A DNA stretch of 64,000 bases, from assembly GCF_002291425.1 (NCBI RefSeq), contig NZ_CP014136.1, positions 3,906,001-3,970,000 of the forward strand, given 5' to 3'. The position numbers and the translations under genes are program-made. Each line of letters opens with the position of its first letter. Position 1 is the first letter of the stretch. Below the pieces are notes generated by a model, which saw only the letters and a program-made list of their open reading frames with translations, did not search any database and had not been told where the DNA came from. Positions 9,484-20,311 of the stretch are shown in pieces. This stretch comes from Gibbsiella quercinecans (GTDB taxonomy: Bacteria > Pseudomonadota > Gammaproteobacteria > Enterobacterales > Enterobacteriaceae).

Positions 9484-10779
9484 ATGACAACCGATATTAT
9501 GCAGGTCACGCTCTCTCATACCCCCGCCGATGCGCGCTGGGGCGAAAAAGCGCTGTTGAGCACCAATAGCGAAGGCATGGTTATCCACCTGACCGGCGCC
9601 GAAGAACTGGCCGCCATCCAACGTGCGGGCCATAAAGTTGACGGCCAGGGCGTAAAAAAAGTGAAGCTGGCCGGCGAGGGCTGGGGGCTGGAGCAAAGCT
9701 GGGCGTTTTGGCAAGGTTTCCGCGGGCCGAAGGGCCAGCGCAGCATTGAATGGGCCGAACTGTCGCAGGATGCGCGCCAGGAACTGGATCGGCGCCTGAA
9801 GATCGTCGACTGGGTGCGTGACACCATCAACCTGCCAGCAGAGCAATTGGGGCCAGAGCAACTGGCAACCCGTGCGGTGGATTTGTTGTGCGACGTTGGC
9901 GGCGATGCCGTCTCCTACCGGATCACCAAAGGTGAAGATCTGCGTTCGCAGGAGTATGCCGGCCTGCATACGGTAGGCCGCGGTTCCGATCGCGCGCCGG
10001 TGCTGCTGGCGCTGGATTTCAACCCGACCGGTGATGCGCAGGCCCCGGTCTTTGCCTGCCTGGTGGGTAAAGGCATCACCTTTGACAGCGGCGGTTACAG
10101 CCTGAAGCCCAGCGGTTTTATGGATTCGATGAAATCGGACATGGGCGGCGCTGCCACCGTCACTGGTGCGCTGGCGCTGGCCGTTTCGCGCGGGCTGAAC
10201 AAGCGCGTAAAGCTCTATCTGTGCTGCGCCGATAATATGGTGAGCGGCAATGCGTTCAAATTGGGCGATATCATCCGCTATCGCAACGGTAAAACCGTTG
10301 AAGTGATGAACACCGACGCCGAAGGGCGCCTGGTATTGGCCGACGGCTTGATTGACGCCTCTGAGCAAAACCCGGGGCTGATTATCGACTGCGCCACTCT
10401 GACCGGTGCGGCGAAAACGGCGCTCGGCAACGACTACCACGCCTTGTTCAGCTTTGATGATGCATTGGCGCAGGAACTGCTGGCCAGTGCCCAGGCGGAG
10501 AATGAACCGTTCTGGCGCCTGCCGCTGGCCGAGTTCCACCGTAGTCAGTTGCCGTCTAACTTTGCCGAGCTGAACAACGTGGCGGCGCCGGCCTACAGCG
10601 CCGGGGCCAGCACGGCGGCGGCTTTCCTGTCGCACTTCGTGAAAAATTACCACCAGGGCTGGCTGCACATTGACTGTTCGGCCACCTACCGCAAAGGGGC
10701 GGTGGAACAATGGTCGGCCGGCGCCACTGGTCTGGGCGTGCGCACCTTGGCCAACCTGCTGCTAAACAAAGCTAACTAA
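9484..10779 (+). CDS. pepB: Aminopeptidase B (M17)
   Basis: Leucyl-aminopeptidase family (M17), 431 residues from ATG 9484 ([19 protein letters not shown]). The two-metal signature [10 protein letters not shown] and the [16 protein letters not shown] segment with metal-binding Lys/Asp are intact. It trims N-terminal residues from peptides and dipeptides such as Cys-Gly. The position after iscX is conserved in enterics. An in-frame extension upstream to 9418 runs through the iscX terminator region and is rejected. Confidence 0.95.
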   Translation: MTTDIMQVTLSHTPADARWGEKALLSTNSEGMVIHLTGAEELAAIQRAGHKVDGQGVKKVKLAGEGWGLEQSWAFWQGFRGPKGQRSIEWAELSQDARQELDRRLKIVDWVRDTINLPAEQLGPEQLATRAVDLLCDVGGDAVSYRITKGEDLRSQEYAGLHTVGRGSDRAPVLLALDFNPTGDAQAPVFACLVGKGITFDSGGYSLKPSGFMDSMKSDMGGAATVTGALALAVSRGLNKRVKLYLCCADNMVSGNAFKLGDIIRYRNGKTVEVMNTDAEGRLVLADGLIDASEQNPGLIIDCATLTGAAKTALGNDYHALFSFDDALAQELLASAQAENEPFWRLPLAEFHRSQLPSNFAELNNVAAPAYSAGASTAAAFLSHFVKNYHQGWLHIDCSATYRKGAVEQWSAGATGLGVRTLANLLLNKAN

Positions 10780-10856
10780 ACGGCGGCCTGGCCATCACGT
10801 TGACGGGGGCTCGGCGCAGGCCGGGCCCTTTGGCTGTGTTGATATTGGAGTAAGCA

Positions 10857-11687
10857 ATGAGCGCCACCCATAACGATAGCGCGCCCGGTGAAAACGAACT
10901 GGAGCGTTTGTTGAAACTGGCGGCCACGGAATCGGCCTATCGGCCGGCCTTTTTCCAGACGCTGCTGGACGCTACGGTCTACATTCTCGGCGACCGTGAA
11001 CAACTGCCGGAGGTGGGCGAAATCGCGCTGAATGCCGACACGCCGGTGAATATCCAGCATTGGGAAAAGCAGGGCGGCGGCAGCGTGATCCCGTTTTTCT
11101 CTTCGCTGGAAGCCTTGCGCCAGGCGGTTGAAACCGAACAGCCGTTTATCGCCATGCCGGCGCGTGTGCTGTTTGAGCTGACTGAAGGGGCGGAGCTGTT
11201 TCTCAACCCGAAAGCGGAATACGGCAAAGAGTTCTACCCGGAAGAAGTGGCGATGCTGCTGGCCACCGGCGGCGTCGCCAAACCGGTCGAGCACTATGTT
11301 GATCAGGATACCCAGATCCTGCTGGGCCAGCCGGAGGTTTACCCGTCGGCGCTGGTCGACGCGTTGACCACACTGTTCAGCCAGCGCAAACCGGTGCGCC
11401 GCGCGTTTTTGGCGCTGATGCACGATCGCGCGGTGGATGAGCGGCCTAATCTGCTGGTGGGGCTGGAGATTGACGGCGATACAACGGATGTTGAGGCGTT
11501 AATCAACGAAGCGGGCAGCGTTGCCAGCGAAACCATGCCTGACGATGAACCGGTGGATTTTTGCCTGGTGTCGGAGAAAGAGCGTGGCGTCAGCCACTAT
11601 CTGATCAGCCATACCCAGCCTTTTTATCAGCGCCGTTGGGGAAGTTGGTTACGCAATATCATCCCTTCCACCGATAAAACCCAGTAA
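10857..11687 (+). CDS. sseB: SseB family protein
   Basis: 276 residues, similar to enterobacterial SseB (enhanced serine sensitivity protein), with an N-terminal SseB domain (about 12-130) and a C-terminal SseB-type domain including the SHYLISHTQPFYQR motif near 245-262. The biochemical role is unknown; in E. coli overexpression affects serine sensitivity. It should not be confused with the Salmonella SPI-2 SseB translocon protein. It follows pepB after a GC-rich spacer. Confidence 0.85.
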   Translation: MSATHNDSAPGENELERLLKLAATESAYRPAFFQTLLDATVYILGDREQLPEVGEIALNADTPVNIQHWEKQGGGSVIPFFSSLEALRQAVETEQPFIAMPARVLFELTEGAELFLNPKAEYGKEFYPEEVAMLLATGGVAKPVEHYVDQDTQILLGQPEVYPSALVDALTTLFSQRKPVRRAFLALMHDRAVDERPNLLVGLEIDGDTTDVEALINEAGSVASETMPDDEPVDFCLVSEKERGVSHYLISHTQPFYQRRWGSWLRNIIPSTDKTQ

Positions 11688-11701
11688 TTTGTTGCCGCCA
11701 G

Positions 11702-11726
11702 GATGCCGCCGCAGGCGGCGTCTTAT
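11702..11726 (+). terminator. Terminator-like hairpin after sseB
   Basis: GATGCCGCC / GGCGGCGTC with a GCA loop at 11702-11722, followed by TTATC. The U-tract is short. The remaining gap to yfhM (about 260 bp) holds GC-rich sequence and the yfhM leader; I see no gene there. Confidence 0.45.
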
Positions 11727-11988
11727 CTGGCCTGCGCCGTTGATCCCTGGTGATTTAATGCGGCGCATTGCGCAAAGTCGGTGCAAAATATTTCGCCGCC
11801 CGGCGGCCTGCACGCTATTATTCTCCGCATATCTACCCAAAATAACTCGCGTTACAGGCCGTGCGCCGCAGAAGCGCGGCCCAGATATGGGCTGCGAAAC
11901 TCCGGCAACGCACCGGCAACGTGAAGTGTGAAGGGTATTCCGCATTTTCGCCGTCAGGACTGCGCTTACCGTGCCAGGGAGTTAAACG

Positions 11989-14900
11989 ATGAAATTATGC
12001 CGTCGCCGGGCATTTGCATCAGGCAAACCGCTTTTGCAGGGCATCTTATTGGCTAGCGGGTTATGGCTACTCGCCGCTTGTGATAATAATCCACCTGCTA
12101 CACCCGCCGCTACTGGGCAACCCACTGCCGCCGCGCCGGCGAAAACGCCGGGTGGCGATGCACTGGCAGCGATGGCCCGGCGCGACGCCGGCAAACCGCT
12201 CAAACTGCTGGACGCGGCCGAACTGCAGTTGGATGGTGCCAGCGCCATGGTGCTGACCTTCTCCATCCCGCTGGATCCAAACCAGGATTTTATGGCACGC
12301 GTGCACCTGGTGGACAGCGCCAGTGGCAAAATTGACGGCGTTTGGGAGCTTGCCGATAACTTAACGGAGCTGCGCCTGCGCCATCTGCCGCCGAACCGCA
12401 AACTGGTGCTGACCGTCGAGGGCGGCTTGAAAGCGCTCAACGGCGCCGAGCTGGGCGGCCAGCAGCAGCAAACCCTGACGACCCGCGATATTACACCCAG
12501 CGTCGGCTTTGCCAGCAAAGGTTCTTTGTTGCCAACCAAGCTAGCTGCCGGGCTACCGGTCATGGCGCTTAACGTCGACAGCGTCGACGTGAATTTCTTC
12601 CGCATCAAAGCGGCTTCACTGCCCGCGTTTTTGGCCAATTGGGAATACCGCAGCGCGCTTTCCAGTTGGGAATCCGAAGATCTGCTGAAAATGGCGGATC
12701 TGGTTTATAGCGGGCGCTTTGATCTTAATCCCGCGCGCAATACCCGCGAGCGGCTACTGTTGCCGCTGGCCAGCATCGAAAAACTGCAGCAGCCGGGGGT
12801 TTATCTGGCGGTGATGCAGCAGGCCGGGCATTACGGGTACAGCAATCCGGCCACCCTGTTTACCCTGAGCGACATCGGCGTTTCTCTGCATAGCTACCAT
12901 GATCGCCTTGATGTTTTCACCCAACGGTTGGAAAACGGCGGGGCCCTGGAAGGGGTAGAACTGAGCGTGCTGGATGAAAAAGGCCGGGCGCTGGCGCAGG
13001 CGAGCACGGATCGCCAGGGCCATGCCCAACTGGAAAAAAGCGCCAAGGCGCGGCTGCTGCTGGCGACCCAGCAGGGGCAAACCAGCATGATCGATCTGTC
13101 TGCGCCGGCGCTCGATCTGGCCGAGTTCGATATTGCGGGCCCGGCGGGCTACAGCAAACAGTTCTTTGCCTTTGGGCCGCGCGATATTTACCGGCCGGGT
13201 GAGACGCTGGTGGTCAACGGCCTGTTGCGTGATGCCAATGGCAAACCGCTGCCGGCCCAGCCGGTTAAGGTCGAGATCGTCAAGCCTGACGATCAGGTGG
13301 CGCGCAGCTTTGTCTGGCAGCCGCAAAACGGCCTGTATCAATACCAATATCCCATCGATCAAAACGCGCCGACCGGCACCTGGTCGCTGCGTTTCAATGT
13401 CGGCGACAATCAGCCGCGCCTGTATCAGTTCCGGGTGGAAGACTTTTTGCCGGAGCGTATGGCGCTGTCTATTGGTTCACAGCCGCAGCCGCTGCGCCCG
13501 GATGAACCGTTGGCGTTTAGCGTCAGCGGCCATTACCTCTATGGCGCGCCCGCCGCCGGCAACGCGTTGCAGGGGCAGCTGTTTCTGCGGCCCCTGCGCG
13601 AAGCCGTCAGCAGCCTGCCGGGTTATGAGTTTGGCTCCGTCACGGAAGAAAACCTGGTGCGCAATATGGACGAGTTTGATCAGGCGCTGGATGCCGCCGG
13701 TAAGGCGCAGATAGCGTTAGACAGCACTTGGGGCGGGGTAAAATCCCCGCTGAAGGCGGTTATTCAGGCCAGCCTGCTGGAATCCGGCGGCCGCCCGGTA
13801 ACGCGCCGGGCCGAGCAGGCCATCTGGCCCGCGGCGGCGCTGCCGGGCATCCGCCCGCTGTTCAGCAAACAGCCGGTGTATGACTATCGCACCGACAGCC
13901 AGCAAATGCAGGCGATGGTGGATGAAAATAGCCAGGCGGGTTTTGATATCGTGTATGCCAACGCCGCCGGTGAAAAGCTGGCGGCTCATGGGCTGAAGGC
14001 GCGCCTGGTCCGTGAGCGGCGCGACTACTACTGGCAGTGGTCGGAAAGCGAAGGCTGGCAATCACTGTACGATAAAAAAGATCTGCCGCTGGCGGAGCAA
14101 ACCGTGGATATCGCCGCCAACGGCAGCGCCAGGGTCAGCTTCCCGGTTGAGTGGGGGGCATATCGCCTGGAAGTGGTGGATCCGCAAAGCCACCTGTTGA
14201 GCAGCGTGCGTTTCTGGGCCGGCTACCGTTGGCAAGACAACACCGGCGGCAGCGGCGTGGTGCGCCCGGACCAGGTGAAGTTGAAGCTGGATAAACCGGC
14301 CTACGCGCCGGGTGAAAAAGCCCGCGTACGTATAGAAGCGCCTGCGGCAGGCAAAGGTTATCTGCTGGTGGAATCCAGCGATGGCCCATTGTGGTGGCAG
14401 GAGCTGGACGTGCCGGAAAACGGTGCCGAGGTTGAGGTGCCGGTCAATCAGGCGTGGGCCCGTCACGATCTTTACCTGAGCGCCCTGGTGATCCGCCCCG
14501 GCGATAAGCAACAGCAGGCGCTGCCGAAACGGGCAGTCGGGTTGCTGCATCTGCCGCTGGCGGGCGCCGATCGCAAGTTGGCGCTGGCGCTGGATGCGCC
14601 GGCACAAATACGGCCGAATAAAACGTTAACGGTAAAGGTTAAAGCGGCGCGCGGTAGCGGCGAGTTGCCAAAACAGATCAACGTGCTGCTTTCCGCCGTT
14701 GACAGCGGCATCCTGAATATCACCGGCTACGCAACGCCGGATCCGTATCAGGCGTTCTTTGGCCGCAAACGTTACGGCGCCGATCAATACGACGTTTACG
14801 GGCAGTTGATCGAAGGCAAAGGGCGGTTGGCCAGCCTGCGTTATGGCGGGGATGGCGACGATGAAGATCCGCTGGCGCGCGGCGGCAAAAAACCGATCAG

Positions 14901-16974
14901 CGCGGTGACGATCGTGGCGCAACAGGCGCAGCCCGTGGCGCTGGATGCCAACGACGAAGGCCTAATTACGCTTGCGATTCCTGATTTTAACGGTGAACTG
15001 CGCCTGATGGCACAGGCATGGAGCGATGAAGACTTCGGCAGCGCAGAAGGGAAAGTGATTGTGGCCGCGCCGCTGGTGGCAGAGCTGGCTACGCCGCGCT
15101 TCCTGGCCGGCGGCGACAGCACGCAGTTGGCGTTGGATCTTAGCAACCTGACCGGCCGGCCGCAGGCCCTGCAAGTGAAGCTGGCGGCCAGCGGTTTGCT
15201 TAGCCTGCAGGGCACCGGCGAACAGCAGGTTCAACTGGCCGCGGGCGAACGTAAAACGTTGCGGGTGCCGGTACAGGCGCTGGCGGGCTTCGGCCAGGGG
15301 GATGTGGCGCTGACCGTCAGCGGGTTAAATCTGCCGGGAGAGGACGTTGCGGATTATCAGCACCGTTGGCCCATCGGCGTGCGCCCGGCTTATCCTGGCC
15401 AAACCCGTCACTTTTCGGCCGTGATGCGCCCCGGCGAGGGCTGGGCATTGCCGCCGGAAGCCTATAGCGGGTTGGTGGCCTCCACGCTGGAAGGGCAGTG
15501 GGTGTTGAGCAGCCGCCCGCCGATCAATCTGGCGCGTTACGTTCGGGAACTGTACGCCTATCCATACGGCTGCCTGGAACAGACGACCAGCGGTCTGTTC
15601 CCTTCTCTGTATACCAACCGCGCGCAGCTTACCGCGCTGGGCATTAAAACCGGCAGCGATGAATCGCGTCGCCAAAGTATTGATGCCGGTATTGAGCATT
15701 TGCTCAGTATGCAGCGCTATAACGGCGGCTTTGGGTTATGGAGCCGCGAAAGCCAGGAGGAATTCTGGCTGACCGCCTACGCCACCGATTTCCTGGTTCG
15801 GGCCGGCGAGCAGGGCTACAGCGTGCCGGCGGATGCGCTGGCCAAGGCGAATGAACGTTTGCAGCGTTACCTGCAGGATCGCAACCAGATTGATGTGGCA
15901 TACAGTTCATTCCCGGATCATACCCGCCTGGCGGTGCAGGCTTATGCCGGCTTGGTGCTGGCGCGGCAGCAGAAAGCCCCGTTGGGGGCGCTGCGCCAAC
16001 TGTATGAACGCCGTGCGGATGCACGCTCCGGCCTGCCGCTGGTGCAGTTGGGCGTTGCTCTGAAATTGATGGGCGATATGCCGCGCGCCAACCAGGCGCT
16101 CGAACAGGGGCTGGCGATCCAGCGTAATGCCCGGGATTATCTGCTGGCCGATTACGGCAGCCCGTTGCGTGATGATGCGCTGATCTTGGCGCTATTGGCT
16201 GAAAACGACCTGCTGCCGCCAACGCGCGATCGGCTGCTGCTGTCGCTGAGCGAACGTCTTGTCGGCCAGGAATACTTATCCACACAGGAAAGCAACGCGC
16301 TGTTCCTGGCAACCCGTAATCTGATCGGCAGCACGCAAACGCACTGGCAGGCCCAGACGGCCGAAGGCGACACACTGGCGGGCGATCGGCCATGGGGGCA
16401 AACGCTGCCGGCAGATAAGCTGGCGGCCGGCATTCACCTGACCAATACCGGCACCGGCACGCTGTATGGCTTGCTTGATGTGGTGGGGTATCCGCAGCAG
16501 GCGCCGCCGCCCCATAGCAATGTGTTGAACATAGAGCGCGAGTTCCTGGGGCTTGATGGCAAGCCGTTGGCGCTTGATGCATTGAAAAGCGGTCAACTGG
16601 TGGTGGTGCATTTGGACATCTCGGCCACCACTCACGTGCCGGATGCGCTGGTGGTTGATCTGTTGCCGGCCGGCCTGGAGCTGGAAAACCAAAACCTGGC
16701 CGACAGCAGCGCCAGCCTGGAAGAAAGCGCCAGCAACCTGGCGGAGCTGTTGCAGGATATGCAGCAGGCGGAAATTCGCCATCAGGAGTTCCGTGACGAT
16801 CGCTACGTAGCGGCGGTGGATATTGACGGTTACCGGCATACAACGCTGGTTTATCTGGCCCGTGCGGTGACGCCCGGCGTTTACCGGATCCCGGCGCCGC
16901 AGGTGGAATCAATGTACGTGCCCAACTGGCGCGCGGTGGGTGACACCCCGCAGCGGCTTGAGATTGGCCGCTAG
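11989..16974 (+). CDS. yfhM: Bacterial alpha-2-macroglobulin lipoprotein YfhM
   Basis: 1661-residue periplasmic lipoprotein. The lipobox is LLAAC with C31; Asp at +2 (CDNN) suggests retention at the inner membrane. Repeated MG domains fill residues about 60-900. The thioester motif CLEQ starts at C1195 (YPYGCLEQTT), so this is the protease-trapping type with a reactive thioester. The bait-like region is in the middle. It probably traps foreign proteases that enter the periplasm. pbpC follows about 50 bp later; this pair is conserved and is thought to couple protease defence to cell-wall repair. Confidence 0.95.
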   Translation: MKLCRRRAFASGKPLLQGILLASGLWLLAACDNNPPATPAATGQPTAAAPAKTPGGDALAAMARRDAGKPLKLLDAAELQLDGASAMVLTFSIPLDPNQDFMARVHLVDSASGKIDGVWELADNLTELRLRHLPPNRKLVLTVEGGLKALNGAELGGQQQQTLTTRDITPSVGFASKGSLLPTKLAAGLPVMALNVDSVDVNFFRIKAASLPAFLANWEYRSALSSWESEDLLKMADLVYSGRFDLNPARNTRERLLLPLASIEKLQQPGVYLAVMQQAGHYGYSNPATLFTLSDIGVSLHSYHDRLDVFTQRLENGGALEGVELSVLDEKGRALAQASTDRQGHAQLEKSAKARLLLATQQGQTSMIDLSAPALDLAEFDIAGPAGYSKQFFAFGPRDIYRPGETLVVNGLLRDANGKPLPAQPVKVEIVKPDDQVARSFVWQPQNGLYQYQYPIDQNAPTGTWSLRFNVGDNQPRLYQFRVEDFLPERMALSIGSQPQPLRPDEPLAFSVSGHYLYGAPAAGNALQGQLFLRPLREAVSSLPGYEFGSVTEENLVRNMDEFDQALDAAGKAQIALDSTWGGVKSPLKAVIQASLLESGGRPVTRRAEQAIWPAAALPGIRPLFSKQPVYDYRTDSQQMQAMVDENSQAGFDIVYANAAGEKLAAHGLKARLVRERRDYYWQWSESEGWQSLYDKKDLPLAEQTVDIAANGSARVSFPVEWGAYRLEVVDPQSHLLSSVRFWAGYRWQDNTGGSGVVRPDQVKLKLDKPAYAPGEKARVRIEAPAAGKGYLLVESSDGPLWWQELDVPENGAEVEVPVNQAWARHDLYLSALVIRPGDKQQQALPKRAVGLLHLPLAGADRKLALALDAPAQIRPNKTLTVKVKAARGSGELPKQINVLLSAVDSGILNITGYATPDPYQAFFGRKRYGADQYDVYGQLIEGKGRLASLRYGGDGDDEDPLARGGKKPISAVTIVAQQAQPVALDANDEGLITLAIPDFNGELRLMAQAWSDEDFGSAEGKVIVAAPLVAELATPRFLAGGDSTQLALDLSNLTGRPQALQVKLAASGLLSLQGTGEQQVQLAAGERKTLRVPVQALAGFGQGDVALTVSGLNLPGEDVADYQHRWPIGVRPAYPGQTRHFSAVMRPGEGWALPPEAYSGLVASTLEGQWVLSSRPPINLARYVRELYAYPYGCLEQTTSGLFPSLYTNRAQLTALGIKTGSDESRRQSIDAGIEHLLSMQRYNGGFGLWSRESQEEFWLTAYATDFLVRAGEQGYSVPADALAKANERLQRYLQDRNQIDVAYSSFPDHTRLAVQAYAGLVLARQQKAPLGALRQLYERRADARSGLPLVQLGVALKLMGDMPRANQALEQGLAIQRNARDYLLADYGSPLRDDALILALLAENDLLPPTRDRLLLSLSERLVGQEYLSTQESNALFLATRNLIGSTQTHWQAQTAEGDTLAGDRPWGQTLPADKLAAGIHLTNTGTGTLYGLLDVVGYPQQAPPPHSNVLNIEREFLGLDGKPLALDALKSGQLVVVHLDISATTHVPDALVVDLLPAGLELENQNLADSSASLEESASNLAELLQDMQQAEIRHQEFRDDRYVAAVDIDGYRHTTLVYLARAVTPGVYRIPAPQVESMYVPNWRAVGDTPQRLEIGR

Positions 16975-17024
16975 GCTGGCCGCCCGCGGCGGCGATGCTG
17001 CGCGCAGCGGGGCGTGAGGGTGCC

Positions 17025-19349
17025 ATGAGCCGCCTGATACGCCACCTGCGCCGCCGTTGGCCGCGGTGGCTGTTAGCCGTTTGCCTGCTACCGTTGTTGC
17101 TGTGGTGGGCGGATCGGCAGTGGCCGCTGCCGCTGGCGGAAGCGCAGATGGCGCGCGTCGTGACCGCAGAAGACGGCACCCCATTGTGGCGTTATGCCGA
17201 CAGCGACGGGGTATGGCGTTATCCGGTTACCCTGGCGGACGTTTCCCCCTATTATCTGCAAGCGTTGCTGACCTATGAGGATCGCTGGTTTTATCGCCAC
17301 CCCGGGGTGAACCCGTTATCGCTGTTACGGGCCGCCTGGCAGGATTTACTGGGCGGGCAGGTTATCTCTGGCGGCAGCACCCTCTCCATGCAGGTGGCGC
17401 GGCTCATCGATCCGCACCCCCGTACCCTTGGCGGCAAGCTGCGCCAGGTTTGGCGCACGGCGCAGTTGGAATGGCACCTCTCGAAGGCGCAGATTTTGGA
17501 GATCTACCTGAACCGTGCGCCTTTCGGCGGCACGCTGCAGGGCGTGGGCGCGGCCAGTTGGACCTACCTGGGCAAGCCGCCGTCTGCGCTGACGCCAGGA
17601 GAGGCGGCCCTGCTGGCGGTATTACCACAGGCGCCAAGCCGCTTGCGGCCGGATCGTTACCCGCTGCGGGCGCAGGCGGCGCGTGACAAAGTGCTGGCGC
17701 GGCTGGCCTATTACCACGTTTGGTCGCAACGACAGGTGGCGGAAATCCGCCAGGAAGCCGTGTGGCTGGCACCACGCCAGGTGCCGCAGTTGGCGCCGCT
17801 GCTGGCACGCCGGATGCTGCAAAGCCAAAACCAGCAGGTGATAGCCACCACGTTGGATGCCACCTTGCAGCAGCGGCTGGAGGACTTGGCGCGCGTGTGG
17901 AAAAGCCAACTGCCGGAGAAAACCTCGGCCGGGGTGTTGGTGGTCGATCACACCAGCATGAAAGTGCGGGCTTATCTGGGATCGCTTGATTTCAACGATG
18001 ACAGCCGCTTCGGCCATGTGGATATGGTGGCCGCCTGGCGCTCGCCCGGTTCAACGCTAAAACCGTTGCTGTATGGCCTGGCGCTGGATGACGGCCTGAT
18101 CCACGCAGAGTCCTTGTTGCAGGACGTGCCCCGGCGTTTCGGCGACTATCGGCCCGGCAATTTTGATACCGGGTTCCATGGCCCGGTCAGCGCCAGCGAA
18201 GCGCTGGCCCGTTCCCTTAATTTGCCAGCGGTGCAGCTACTGGAGGCCTACGGGCCGAAGCGTTTCGCCGCTAACTTGCGCAATGCGGGCATTGAGTTGC
18301 GCCTGCCGCCGCATGCCGAGCCTAATCTGGCGGTGATCCTCGGCGGCGCAGGTGCGCGGCTGGATCAACTGGTGGCCGGCTTTAGCGCGCTGGCGCGCCA
18401 GGGGAAGGCCGCGCCGCTGCGCTTTACCCCAAACCAGGCGTTGCGCGATCGCCCGTTGTTGTCGCCGGGTGCGGCCTGGATCGTGCGCCGTATTTTGGCC
18501 GGGCAGGCCCGGCCGCTGCCGGATGATGCTTTATCCAACCGCGTGCCGTTGGCGTGGAAAACCGGCACCAGCTATGGCTACCGCGATGCCTGGGCGCTGG
18601 GCGTGAATGCCCGATACACCATTGGCATTTGGGTCGGGCGGCCGGACGGCACCCCGGTTGCCGGTCAATTCGGCTTTGCCACGGCGGTGCCGATGTTGCA
18701 TCAGGTCAATAACCTATTGTTGGCCTCATTGCGCCAGAGTGGGCAGGGGATCCCGTTGGATCCGCGGCCGGCCAGCGTGAGCCGCGCGGTGATCTGCTGG
18801 CCGGGTGGGCAGCCGTTGCCGGCCGGCGACAGCAACTGCCGCCAGCGCCGGCTAGGCTGGGTGCTGGATGGCACCATGCCGCCTACGTTGCCCGCGCCGG
18901 GGCAGGAAAGCGCACAGGGTAGCCAGCCGCTGGTTTGGCTGAATGCCAACGGCGAGCGGGTTGCGGCGGATTGCCCAGGCGCCATGCCGCGCCGGGTGAT
19001 GCTATGGCCATTGCCGCTTGAGCCCTGGCTGCCGCCGCAGGAGCGCCGGGCGCAGCGGTTGCCGCCGATAAGCAGCCAGTGCCCGCCGTTGCAGCAGCAG
19101 GCAGTGGCGCCGCTACTGTTGCTTGGGGTGAACGACGGCGCGATTCTGCGCCGTTTGCCGGGCCAGCATGCGGTAGCGCTGCGGGTGTCGGCGCAGGGCG
19201 GCAGTGGGCAACGCTGGTGGTTCCTGAACGGCCAACTGGTGGGCGAAGGCGATAACCTGTTGCAAACGTTGGTGCAGCCGGGCCGTTTTCAACTCAGCGT
19301 GTTGGATGAAGGTGGGCAGGTGGCGCTGAAAGCGTTCCGACTGGAATAA
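17025..19349 (+). CDS. pbpC: Penicillin-binding protein 1C
   Basis: 774 residues from ATG 17025 (MSRLIRHLRRR), with a positively charged N-terminus and one membrane anchor (about 14-32). The glycosyltransferase domain (GT51) has the EDRWFYRHPGVN and SGGSTLSMQVAR motifs. The transpeptidase domain has the active serine in SPGSTLKP and the KTGTS box. The C-terminal BiPBP_C domain is present (last about 90 residues). It polymerises peptidoglycan in the periplasm and partners with YfhM. Confidence 0.95.
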   Translation: MSRLIRHLRRRWPRWLLAVCLLPLLLWWADRQWPLPLAEAQMARVVTAEDGTPLWRYADSDGVWRYPVTLADVSPYYLQALLTYEDRWFYRHPGVNPLSLLRAAWQDLLGGQVISGGSTLSMQVARLIDPHPRTLGGKLRQVWRTAQLEWHLSKAQILEIYLNRAPFGGTLQGVGAASWTYLGKPPSALTPGEAALLAVLPQAPSRLRPDRYPLRAQAARDKVLARLAYYHVWSQRQVAEIRQEAVWLAPRQVPQLAPLLARRMLQSQNQQVIATTLDATLQQRLEDLARVWKSQLPEKTSAGVLVVDHTSMKVRAYLGSLDFNDDSRFGHVDMVAAWRSPGSTLKPLLYGLALDDGLIHAESLLQDVPRRFGDYRPGNFDTGFHGPVSASEALARSLNLPAVQLLEAYGPKRFAANLRNAGIELRLPPHAEPNLAVILGGAGARLDQLVAGFSALARQGKAAPLRFTPNQALRDRPLLSPGAAWIVRRILAGQARPLPDDALSNRVPLAWKTGTSYGYRDAWALGVNARYTIGIWVGRPDGTPVAGQFGFATAVPMLHQVNNLLLASLRQSGQGIPLDPRPASVSRAVICWPGGQPLPAGDSNCRQRRLGWVLDGTMPPTLPAPGQESAQGSQPLVWLNANGERVAADCPGAMPRRVMLWPLPLEPWLPPQERRAQRLPPISSQCPPLQQQAVAPLLLLGVNDGAILRRLPGQHAVALRVSAQGGSGQRWWFLNGQLVGEGDNLLQTLVQPGRFQLSVLDEGGQVALKAFRLE

Positions 19350-19478
19350 CCGGCGGCGCACGCCCATTTATGGCGATTTGGGTATAGAATGGGATTTACG
19401 CGCTGATTATGAGGAATAACGCTAACATTTTTTTAATGGAATGTTGATTTTCCCGTAGGCAAGCGTTAATGACACACA

Positions 19479-19484
19479 TATAAT
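19479..19484 (+). promoter_or_regulatory. Possible -10 of the ndk promoter
   Basis: A perfect TATAAT at 19479-19484 lies about 130 bp before the ndk start. No good -35 is visible at 16-18 bp, so the call rests on the -10 alone. Confidence 0.35.
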
Positions 19485-19615
19485 CTGCGCCACTTGGAAG
19501 GCTGGCCCAGTTATGCCCCAAATAAGTCAAGCTGCAGGAAGGGCAATACGCCTGCTCTGGCCGATAAGGGGGATATTTGCGCCCGACCTGTTTTGGAAGT
19601 TAGACAGAGGCCATT

Positions 19616-20041
19616 ATGACCGTAGAACGTACCTTTTCCATCGTAAAACCAAACGCCGTTGCTAATAACGATATCGGCGCTATCTATGCACGTTTTGAGC
19701 GCGCGGGCTTTAAAATCATCGCCGCCAAAATGCTCAAACTGACCCGTGAGCAGGCTGAAGGCTTCTATGCCGAGCACAAAGGCCGCCCATTCTTCGATGG
19801 CCTGGTTGAATTCATGACCTCTGGCCCGATCATGGTGCAGGTGCTGGAAGCGGAAAACGCTATCCAACGTAACCGCGACATCATGGGCGCGACTAACCCG
19901 GCAAACGCACTGGCCGGCACCCTGCGTGCTGACTACGCGGACAGCTTCACCGCCAATGCCGTACACGGTTCAGACTCCCCAGAGTCTGCGGCGCGTGAAA
20001 TCGCTTACTTCTTTGACGAAAGCGAAATCTGCCCGCGCTGA
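19616..20041 (+). CDS. ndk: Nucleoside diphosphate kinase
   Basis: 141 residues. The phosphate-accepting histidine is in [12 protein letters not shown], and the N-terminal [12 protein letters not shown] motif is typical. It moves the gamma phosphate from ATP to other (d)NDPs through a phosphohistidine, balancing nucleotide pools. It is a single-gene unit here, closed by a strong terminator. Confidence 0.97.
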   Translation: MTVERTFSIVKPNAVANNDIGAIYARFERAGFKIIAAKMLKLTREQAEGFYAEHKGRPFFDGLVEFMTSGPIMVQVLEAENAIQRNRDIMGATNPANALAGTLRADYADSFTANAVHGSDSPESAAREIAYFFDESEICPR

Positions 20042-20151
20042 TAGCCTGTTTATCTGTGCTGCAGGGCGCTGTTTATCGGATGAAACAATAAAAATGCCCC
20101 GATAGCCTTTCAGACATGGAAACGCGCTACTAAAATTTGTACAATGCCGCG

Positions 20152-20186
20152 CCCCGGATAAGACGTCTTGTCCGGGGCCTGCTTTT
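20152..20186 (+). terminator. Terminator after ndk
   Basis: A 13-bp stem with one mismatch (CCCCGGATAAGAC at 20152-20164, GTCTTGTCCGGGG at 20165-20177) is followed by CCTGCTTTT. The tip is almost closed, so the true loop opens at the centre. Confidence 0.6.
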
Positions 20187-20311
20187 CTACTCCCGGTTGC
20201 AGCGTCGCTTGGGCAAACCTGGGGCGTGCCGCGGTGTAAACGCAGGCTAAATTGCAAACTTATTCTCTTCTTTTCGCGCCATAACGTGTAATAACGAGGC
20301 CATAGATCATC